Made by a program: the position numbers and the translations under genes. From positions 1-5,900 of the forward strand of contig JAHFDX010000264.1 of NCBI GenBank assembly GCA_023248785.1: a stretch of DNA of 5,900 nt, in the 5' to 3' direction. Position 1 is the stretch's first letter; the number at the start of each line of letters is the position of its first letter. The notes under the pieces are model-generated. The model worked only from the letters and a program-made list of their open reading frames with translations. It did not search any database and had not been told where the DNA came from. Source of the stretch: Myxococcales bacterium (GTDB lineage Bacteria; Myxococcota_A; Polyangia; Polyangiales; Polyangiaceae). Below are positions 1 to 5,900 of the stretch, piece by piece.

Positions 1-45
1 GTCGATATTTTTATTGGGACTAAATCGAGGTGATCACGTGCGGGG

Positions 46-546
46 TCACTTCTCAGGTTCAATGAAATGGGCACCGTCTTCATAACGTTTTTTGTCCGTG
101 CACTTCTTTCGGACGTCATCCTTCGTGACCACCTCACTGCCTGCGGGAACCAGTTTGGCAGCGTCGCCCATCGTGCTCATTTCGTAAAACCAGTCGATGA
201 CGTCTGAACCGTCGTCGTTGACTTTGTCGATCTTGCAACCAGCGATGGTCCCTGCACGCGGACAAAGGTCTTCGGTCGCTTTGCCGTGCAGGTGGTTCGT
301 GCAGTCATCGCGAAATTGAGAGCCTGCCACCGAGCTTACGAGCTCTTGGCAGAAGGGTTGTCTTTCGGGTGCCGACCCAAAGCGCCGATCACAGCTTGAG
401 TCGCCTCCGCCGATTTCGGCAACGATCGGACCGAAAATGTTCTGCACGACAACGCAGGCGGAAATGCATGCAACGCCTACCGCTGCGGCCAGGAGGGTTA
501 TTGCATGGCGAAAAGCAAAGACACGGCGTACGTCAGGCCGAGACAC
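46..546 (-). CDS. Small Cys-rich putative lipoprotein, uncharacterised
   Basis: A 166-residue protein of unknown function, probably lipid-anchored in the cell envelope. The N-terminus has an Arg-rich n-region (residues 1-13), a hydrophobic stretch (about 15-30) and a lipobox I28-S-A-C31, so C31 is the predicted lipidated residue. The mature part carries six further cysteines (52, 66, 82, 95, 104, 149), enough for three disulfides, which fits an exported protein. The C-terminal third is charged (Lys/Asp/Glu). The start is a GTG at 546-544 with only a weak upstream ribosome binding site; it is chosen because it directly precedes a typical signal peptide. The stop is TGA at 48-46. It is the last leftward gene visible. 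No family is recognised. That it is a real gene is supported by the signal peptide plus cysteine pattern; the exact start is less certain. Confidence 0.65.
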   Translation of the reverse strand: MSRPDVRRVFAFRHAITLLAAAVGVACISACVVVQNIFGPIVAEIGGGDSSCDRRFGSAPERQPFCQELVSSVAGSQFRDDCTNHLHGKATEDLCPRAGTIAGCKIDKVNDDGSDVIDWFYEMSTMGDAAKLVPAGSEVVTKDDVRKKCTDKKRYEDGAHFIEPEK

Positions 547-618
547 ACCTGCACTGTAGCGTTCATGGCGGGTTTCACAAGGACCCCACCGGTAGCATCT
601 AAGGGCGCGGGCGTAGCA
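547..618. other. Short intergenic gap with an 8-bp direct repeat
   Basis: This 72-base gap lies upstream of the Cys-rich lipoprotein gene. GTAGCATC occurs at 592-599 and again at 613-620, 21 bp apart start to start; the second copy runs into the stop codon of the neighbouring short lipoprotein gene. No convincing promoter or U-tract terminator was found. Confidence 0.3.
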
Positions 619-857
619 TCAATTGCCGGCGGAGCTCTCTTTGGGATCAAAATCAGGTCCCGTTCCGTAGCGCGCATGCCCTGTGTAGGTCGCTGCCCTT
701 TTTGCGGTCGCAGCCGGTGCCACGTTTCCGCTGGGCCAAGGTTGGACGACGGGTGGATCCGATGGACCAGGCTCGGGCTCCTTCATGCCCTGAGAACAAC
801 CTGCGCAAGCAGGCCTAATACGAGAGGGAAAGCGGCGAGGAGAGGCGAGGTTTTCAG
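619..857 (-). pseudogene. Short lipoprotein gene, apparently frameshifted at the lipobox
   Basis: Two leftward frames together make one small lipoprotein. Frame one, from 857, reads LKTSPLLAAFPLVLGLLA, a typical export signal, but it begins with CTG where ATG would be expected and then runs to a TGA at 785-783. Frame two reads A-G-C-S-Q-G from 804, followed by a Pro-rich segment (KEPEPGPSDPPVV) and a polar tail to the TGA at 621-619. Adding one base near 804-809 would join them as L-L-A-A-G-C, a canonical lipobox, giving about 59 mature residues after the Cys. The short hydrophilic Pro-rich tail fits a surface lipoprotein of unknown role. Either this is a decaying gene (both start codon and frame damaged) or there is a base error in the sequence. 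An alternative is a separate 55-residue protein starting at ATG 786, whose ATGA overlaps the first frame's stop; the lipobox alignment argues against this. Confidence 0.45.
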
Positions 858-907
858 GGGCCTGGGATTGGCACGGACACTCTAAGTCGTCTTGTCGCGT
901 GATTGCC

Positions 908-2314
908 TTATGGGGAGCGACTGTCGCTGGTGCCTGGGCGACAAGACCGCCGCCTGCTTCGCCAGAGTTGGTGTTCGAGCGACTGCGCAAGCTTCAACGC
1001 CACGTGGACAGGAGGCAGGCCGGCTTGCTCTATGAGTTCTTTGGATGGTGATGTTCTTAGCGCGTCGAGCAGCGCAACCACGGCAGCACGCTTTGCACTT
1101 TCGACGCGCGAACACGCCTCGACGGAGAGATTTTCCCGAAGCCATTGTGCAACGTCCCACGAAAGTGCGGCGTGGCGCACCTCGTCGCTCGCAAGTGCCT
1201 TCATGGTCTTTGCAACGAGGGGGTCCTTTGCCGTCTTCGCTTGCCACATTCCAACCAATGCCCCGAATGTCTCGCGTACGCAGCCTTCGATTGCATTTTC
1301 CACGGCGATCTCCTCCAGATCGCGAACAGGCTTGCGTGCGACGACGGTGGGGATGGGACGCCCGCCAAATCGGCGAGCTAATCGTGCAGTCATGCGCGCG
1401 TGGCCAATCTCGTCCCGTGCCGCACGCGCGGCCGCGGCGAGAAGCTTTTTCGGCGCGCCGTGGAATGTGAGTTCGTCACGCAGAATGAGAAAGGCATCGA
1501 CCGACGCGGCTTCCAAGCGCGCGGAGTGCGCGAAGTGCTCTCCAAGGACGCCAACTGAGCGCTTCCGTTGCCTCGCCGCAACAAGCCCCAATGGCCGACG
1601 ACCAATACAACCTCCGTGGTCGCTTGCGATCTCCCTGCGCAATTCGCTCACCGAAGCATCACGTCCGACCCGAAGGTAGTAACGGGTCGTTTGGATGGGG
1701 CAGTCCTGGGTCATTCGCGTGGCGATGATCTCGTAACCATCATCGCTCTGTTTCACTCCAGAGGCATTCGACGCATTGCATGCAAGGTCATACCCGTTGG
1801 CCCAAACGACCAGCTGCGCCTTCTCGGGTGCGTCAATCGCGCCGAGGAATCCTCGAAGTTCGTCAAGCGTGGCAATCACTCGAACCGAGTCACCTTGATT
1901 AACAACGACATAGCTGTAGCAAGGGCATGCAACATCCAAGTAAAACTGCACGAATCCGTGATCGCTTGTGGCCGTGTCGATGGCCCTTAGGCAGGCATCG
2001 CGATCGGTTGCACCGGCACACTTGGTTCTGCTCGACGCGATGGTACGTCCGGGTTCCAAGGATGCGTCTCGAGCTTCGGTCGCGAGCATCCAATGGCGAA
2101 GCTCAATGTAGTCCGCGCCGGTTACCTTTCGGATGGGTTCGAGACTGAACAACGCGGTGGCCGTGTCACACGTGACCGGTTGATAGTCTGATGGCAACGT
2201 CCATACGCCCGAACTAGGGGAAGTGCTGTTTGAAGATCCATCGCAGGCAGCTACGGCGCTGATGGATAATGCTATTGCGCGCGCCAGCAATCTCTGAAGA
2301 TGAACCGCATCCAT
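908..2314 (-). CDS. Ferritin-like domain lipoprotein (putative diiron protein)
   Basis: A 468-residue envelope lipoprotein with two domains. Residues 1-23 are a signal peptide ending in lipobox V-A-A-C24. Residues about 45-240 form a Cys-rich domain (C49, C99, C108, C130, C132, C179, C205, C236), ending in the motif GGCIGRRPLGL. Residues about 255-400 form a ferritin-like four-helix bundle with the full ligand pattern of a diiron site: E268, E302-x-x-H305, E343, E378-x-x-H381, with spacings of 34 and 35 residues between each Glu and the following ExxH, as in rubrerythrin-type bundles. I recall this two-domain order from many uncharacterised myxobacterial proteins. The reaction is unknown; iron binding, peroxide removal or oxidation are family-level guesses. 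The start is ATG at 2314, chosen for the signal peptide; an in-frame TTG at 2401 would add 29 polar residues and bury the signal. The ribosome binding site is weak. The last 18 or so residues are Arg/Ser-rich and may not be part of the fold. Confidence 0.8.
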   Translation of the reverse strand: MDAVHLQRLLARAIALSISAVAACDGSSNSTSPSSGVWTLPSDYQPVTCDTATALFSLEPIRKVTGADYIELRHWMLATEARDASLEPGRTIASSRTKCAGATDRDACLRAIDTATSDHGFVQFYLDVACPCYSYVVVNQGDSVRVIATLDELRGFLGAIDAPEKAQLVVWANGYDLACNASNASGVKQSDDGYEIIATRMTQDCPIQTTRYYLRVGRDASVSELRREIASDHGGCIGRRPLGLVAARQRKRSVGVLGEHFAHSARLEAASVDAFLILRDELTFHGAPKKLLAAAARAARDEIGHARMTARLARRFGGRPIPTVVARKPVRDLEEIAVENAIEGCVRETFGALVGMWQAKTAKDPLVAKTMKALASDEVRHAALSWDVAQWLRENLSVEACSRVESAKRAAVVALLDALRTSPSKELIEQAGLPPVHVALKLAQSLEHQLWRSRRRSCRPGTSDSRSP

Positions 2315-2453
2315 GGCGCGACCAATATCAAGAGGTGTGCCGTCGAGTGGGGGGACGATTCGTGGGCAATCGTGTGACTGCGATTGCCCATCATGTGCCA
2401 AGTGTGTCAGGCCATGACACGTGGGCCTCGCGCGATCGCGGCCGCACGCGTGA
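2315..2453 (-). promoter_or_regulatory. Intergenic leader of the ferritin-like gene with inverted repeats
   Basis: The gap between the 214-aa gene and the ferritin-like gene contains two dyads. TGGGCAATCG at 2363-2372 and CGATTGCCCA at 2381-2390 form a perfect 10-bp inverted repeat with an 8-nt loop. GTGTCA (2404-2409) and TGACAC (2415-2420) form a 6-bp dyad with a 5-nt centre. A third pairing, AGGCC (2409-2413) with GGCCT (2424-2428), overlaps the second and excludes it. None is followed by a U-tract on the minus strand, so a classic intrinsic terminator is unlikely. Operator sites or a leader RNA structure are the plausible readings. Confidence 0.4.
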
Positions 2454-3098
2454 TCAGCGCCCCGTTGCCGACCTCAGCTTCGCCTCCTGCCCCATCCGAT
2501 AAAAGCTTCGCAACTCCGCGCGTAGCTCCAAAAATCGCTGTGGCTCAATGTACTCACCCTCGAGCCTTCGCACGTACCGATGCGCCACCTCGTTTGCGTA
2601 GCGATACCGCTCGCCGTGCAACGTGGCTTCTTCATCGCCATAACGGACCAATTCATAAAGTCGCTCGCGCAGCTTCTCGCTCTGCACCGCACCAAATTTT
2701 GGAAGGTGCCCCGCCAAGATCACGTACTTGTCGACCTCCGCCTGCACTTCGAGCTCGAGCTGCGTCGTCGGCCGTTCCTGGGTCACACGCTGCGTCAAGT
2801 AAACGAAGTGGCTCACGCCTTCGATCAATTGGCAGAGCGGATCGAGACAAGAAGGGTCACCGAAATCGAACTCACTTTGATCAATTTGGGGCACTCGAAC
2901 CGCAATTTCGAAGGCGCCGTCGTCGGCTTCGTGAAGTTCCACCTGCTCGCGTTCATCGGTGCCGGTGACATCAAGGTGGTCTTCGATGTCTGCCGCTCTA
3001 TCAAGCGCATAGACCCGCTCAAGTGATGTCTGAATTGCGGCGGCGAGCCCGCGCGCACGGATGAGCGCCGCCCCATTTCCACCGAGGAGGTGGGTCAC
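2454..3098 (-). CDS. Uncharacterised conserved-looking protein, second gene of the leftward pair
   Basis: A 214-residue soluble-looking protein without signal peptide or membrane segment. The function is not recognised. The first 70 residues are acidic and probably contain beta structure (an alternating stretch near 58-70). From about 85 onward it looks helical, with clustered acidic and His residues: E93-x3-H97, E115, E117, E121 and D123 in one helical stretch, and N-E170-V-A-H173 in a later one. The C-terminal part (about 138-214) is rich in Arg, Glu and Tyr. The GTG start at 3098-3096 overlaps the TGA of the upstream gene (GTGA), and GAGGGG lies 5 nt before it, so translation is probably coupled to the 196-aa gene. 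This tight coupling suggests the two products act together. The stop is TGA at 2456-2454. A metal-binding role is only a guess from the ExxH-like spacing. Confidence 0.75.
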   Translation of the reverse strand: MTHLLGGNGAALIRARGLAAAIQTSLERVYALDRAADIEDHLDVTGTDEREQVELHEADDGAFEIAVRVPQIDQSEFDFGDPSCLDPLCQLIEGVSHFVYLTQRVTQERPTTQLELEVQAEVDKYVILAGHLPKFGAVQSEKLRERLYELVRYGDEEATLHGERYRYANEVAHRYVRRLEGEYIEPQRFLELRAELRSFYRMGQEAKLRSATGR

Positions 3099-3685
3099 TG
3101 AATCCCCTCGACCTTTCGCCCCGGTAGAATGCCTTGCGAGGAGAGTGCCTTCGCGAGGCGCGCACTTCCCGTTTTGCGCCAGCGCTCGTAGACCTTAAGC
3201 ACCGAGTGGGACGTTGCGAGGCCCATCGTCGAGGTCGCGTCGGCGACTTCCGTGAGCACATCGACGAACTGCGAGAAGCGCGACGCGAGCTGCGGAAAGA
3301 TGCTCACCTCGGGTTGTGTCGGACCAAGCATCGCGCCGGCACCGTCGTACGCTCGCGTTCCGATCGAGACGAGGTAGCTTTGATCGACGCCCTTTGACTC
3401 GAAGTGGTCGGAGAAGAAGCTTGAGCAATAAAGAACGTTGTCGCCGAGCGATCGCAACCGCTCGAAACGTTCCGCCAAGTCGACGGTGTGAAGTGCTTCG
3501 TCGAGTTGAAATGCGAGCGGCCTTCCGAGCGCCTGCTCTGTGCGCTCGTCCGGATGCGCGTAATCGGACAACACTGCGACGAGGTAGTTTGTGACTCCTC
3601 CTGGAGCTTCTACGCAACGTGTCTGCAGGGCATCGTGGACGGCTTCTCGAAAGAACTCGGTGACGGACCCAGCGGCGACGATCAT
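3095..3685 (-). CDS. Uncharacterised conserved protein, first gene of the leftward pair
   Basis: A 196-residue cytoplasmic-looking protein, mostly helical by composition, with no signal peptide. Recognisable segments are VTNYLVAVLSDYA (31-43), a central helix-rich segment RFERLRSLGDNVLY (73-86), SSFFSDHFESKGVD (88-101) directly followed by QSYLVSIGTRAYDG (102-115), and a C-terminal helical part that includes SQFVDVLTEVAD (138-149). This pattern (a GD-x3-Y/F segment followed by an FF-x-D-x-F segment and a Y-x-x-x-G-x-x-AY segment) recalls a widespread uncharacterised proteobacterial family, for which I know no function. The ATG at 3685 is chosen because GGAGGGG sits 7 nt upstream (3699-3693). 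The frame stays open back to a TTG at 3925, but that 80-codon extension lacks such a site. The gene lies divergent from groESL, and its stop overlaps the next gene's start by 4 nt (GTGA). Confidence 0.8.
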   Translation of the reverse strand: MIVAAGSVTEFFREAVHDALQTRCVEAPGGVTNYLVAVLSDYAHPDERTEQALGRPLAFQLDEALHTVDLAERFERLRSLGDNVLYCSSFFSDHFESKGVDQSYLVSIGTRAYDGAGAMLGPTQPEVSIFPQLASRFSQFVDVLTEVADATSTMGLATSHSVLKVYERWRKTGSARLAKALSSQGILPGRKVEGIQ

Positions 3686-3699
3686 CGATCTACCCCTCC

Positions 3700-3773
3700 G
3701 AGCCCGGTTCTTTGGCTGAGCTGCCTTTGAGTTTTCCCTGGAGCTGAACCCAGACCAAGGAAATAACGGGCTC
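3700..3773 (-). promoter_or_regulatory. Possible structured mRNA leader abutting the Shine-Dalgarno
   Basis: On the minus-strand transcript GAGCCCG (3773-3767) pairs perfectly with CGGGCTC (3706-3700), enclosing 60 nt. Inside, GGUUCAGCU (3750-3742) can pair with AGCUCAGCC (3722-3714) in eight of nine positions, one of them a G-U pair, with one C-C mismatch. The inner pairing is better on the minus-strand RNA than on the plus strand. The 3' end of the outer stem directly touches the GGAGGGG ribosome binding site of the 196-aa gene, so folding could affect its translation. It resembles no riboswitch family I know. Confidence 0.35.
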
Positions 3774-3980
3774 ATTTCTAATTGAAGCAAGCGGCGCGCC
3801 CACTGCAACGATTCTGCAAACCCTGTTTGGTCGAAATGAAACACCGGGGGCCATTTCGCTGGCAGTACGGCCGGCGATTGCGCAAAGGGGTTTCCCAATG
3901 CCAATAAGGCTAACGAATCTAACAAAAATGAAGTAAAATCAAACAGTTAGATATTTGGAATAAAGACCTTCTCTCGACCC

Positions 3981-4008
3981 TTGACGCCACGCCAGGCGGC
4001 GTTACGTT
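3981..4008 (+). promoter_or_regulatory. Candidate sigma70-type groESL promoter
   Basis: TTGACG (3981-3986) is a five-of-six match to the -35 consensus. The best -10 candidate, TACGTT (4003-4008), is weak (three of six) at a 16-bp spacing. The position just upstream of the CIRCE operator is where a HrcA-repressed promoter is expected, so a transcript starting near 4015 would carry CIRCE at its 5' end. Confidence 0.45.
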
Positions 4009-4019
4009 CGTCGCCGCTG

Positions 4020-4046
4020 TTAGCACTCTCAATGGGTGAGTGCTAA
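4020..4046 (+). promoter_or_regulatory. CIRCE operator (HrcA binding site)
   Basis: TTAGCACTC (4020-4028), a 9-base spacer, then GAGTGCTAA (4038-4046): a perfect match to the canonical CIRCE inverted repeat TTAGCACTC-N9-GAGTGCTAA. HrcA binds this element and represses groESL until heat shock titrates its chaperonin-dependent activity. It lies 91 nt upstream of the groES start codon. hrcA itself is not in the window. Confidence 0.97.
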
Positions 4047-4137
4047 CAATCGACACCCACTCGAACGAACACCATCCCTGCTCGCGTGCAACGTTTCTAG
4101 CGCGCGACGGGGCTGTTTGCTCTCAGGAGATACGAAA

Positions 4138-4431
4138 ATGGCCAACATTCGCCCACTGCAAGATCGCGTGCTCGTAAAGCGCGTGAAGGAAGAAGAAAAG
4201 ACCAAGGGAGGAATCATCATCCCCGACAGTGCGAAAGAGAAGCCGATTGAGGGCGAAGTGATCGCTGTCGGCAACGGCAAGGTGCTCGACGACGGCAGCT
4301 CGCGAAAGCTCGACGTAAAGGTCGGCGACCGCGTGCTCTTCGGCAAGTACAGCGGCACAGAGGTCAAGATCGACGGCGAAGAGCGCTTGATTCTCCGCGA
4401 GGACGACATCCTCGGGGTCATCGAGAAGTAA
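4138..4431 (+). CDS. groES: Co-chaperonin GroES (Cpn10)
   Basis: A 97-residue 10-kDa co-chaperonin of normal length. It forms the heptameric lid that closes the GroEL folding chamber in the cytoplasm. The N-terminus MANIRPLQDRVLVKR is the family signature; the mobile loop that contacts GroEL spans about residues 17-33 and contains the conserved GGIIIP; the C-terminal half has KVGDRVLFGKYSGTEVK and ends in ILREDDILGVIEK, all typical of GroES. The ATG at 4138 is preceded by AGGAGA (4125-4130) at suitable spacing. An in-frame GTG further upstream at 4036 lies inside the CIRCE element and is not the start. It is the first gene of the CIRCE-controlled operon, with groEL 34 nt downstream. Confidence 0.98.
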   Translation: MANIRPLQDRVLVKRVKEEEKTKGGIIIPDSAKEKPIEGEVIAVGNGKVLDDGSSRKLDVKVGDRVLFGKYSGTEVKIDGEERLILREDDILGVIEK

Positions 4432-4465
4432 TCACCACTATTTATGAACAGACGGAGTTACAAAG

Positions 4466-5900
<1,435 letters not shown>

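Larger units (their letters stand above)
3686..4019. other. Divergent intergenic region between the leftward pair and groESL
   Basis: About 330 bases without a supported gene. It holds, from left to right, the Shine-Dalgarno of the leftward operon (3693-3699), a possible leader stem-loop (3700-3773), an AT-rich island at about 3905-3965 that probably contains the leftward promoter although no clear -35/-10 pair could be picked, and the groESL promoter (3981-4008). An open frame on the minus strand covers 3925-3686 but shows no start signals. Confidence 0.5.

Noticed and set aside
564..591. Possible terminator hairpin GGTGGG/CCCGCC on the minus strand
   Set aside because: Six pairs including a G-U and no U-tract after it, so it does not look like an intrinsic terminator.
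903..1679. A 258-codon open frame on the plus strand
   Set aside because: It is antisense to the ferritin-like domain, and its Arg/Ser/Ala-rich composition shows no recognisable motif.
2315..2401. 29-residue extension of the ferritin-like protein from TTG 2401
   Set aside because: It would place a polar segment before the signal peptide and run through the inverted repeat; ATG 2314 gives a normal lipoprotein signal.
2431..2456. Cluster of restriction-type palindromes (GCGATCGC, GCGGCCGC, ACGCGT, TGATCA) resembling a cloning linker
   Set aside because: Such palindromes are common in GC-rich DNA, the cluster runs into the natural stop codon of the 214-aa gene, and no vector sequence adjoins it.
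3686..3925. 80-codon extension of the 196-aa protein from TTG 3925
   Set aside because: No ribosome binding site is visible at the TTG, whereas GGAGGGG sits 7 nt before ATG 3685. The region is better read as a leader.
3984..4002. Short hairpin ACGCC/GGCGT in the groESL promoter spacer
   Set aside because: Only 5 bp with a 9-base loop between the -35 and -10 candidates; such short GC-rich pairings are expected by chance.
4036..4137. N-terminal extension of groES from GTG 4036
   Set aside because: The GTG is inside the CIRCE operator, while ATG 4138 has a Shine-Dalgarno sequence and yields the standard GroES N-terminus.

Overview
The window most likely comes from a Myxococcota (deltaproteobacterial, myxobacteria-like) chromosome. 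The reasons are a CIRCE-controlled groES-groEL operon, a two-domain lipoprotein with a ferritin-like C-terminus of a kind I recall mainly from myxobacterial genomes, several other lipoprotein genes, moderately GC-rich coding sequence and frequent GTG starts. No database search was possible, so the assignment rests on recollection of families.

Layout. The left two thirds (46-3685) is read leftwards. In order of transcription it holds an uncharacterised 196-aa protein gene (3685-3095), an uncharacterised 214-aa protein gene whose GTG start overlaps the previous stop (3098-2454), a 138-nt gap with small perfect inverted repeats, a ferritin-like lipoprotein gene (2314-908), a short lipoprotein gene that looks frameshifted (857-619), and a Cys-rich small lipoprotein gene (546-46). 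The right third is read rightwards: a CIRCE operator (4020-4046) behind a sigma70-like promoter, groES (4138-4431), and groEL (4466 to the window end, 478 complete codons, C-terminus missing).

The two transcription units diverge from 3686-4137. The rightward unit is the chaperonin pair under HrcA/CIRCE repression. The leftward unit starts with a strong Shine-Dalgarno sequence that directly abuts a possible imperfect stem-loop (3700-3773) in its leader. The two uncharacterised proteins are probably translationally coupled and work together, but their function is not visible. The three lipoprotein genes further left share an envelope location and lie in the same orientation, without proof of a single transcript.

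No mobile element, CRISPR array, tRNA or rRNA was seen. I found no clear new multi-gene system. The most worthwhile leads are the metal-site-bearing lipoprotein, the leader structure next to the Shine-Dalgarno of the leftward operon, the inverted repeats upstream of the ferritin-like gene, and the frameshifted lipoprotein.
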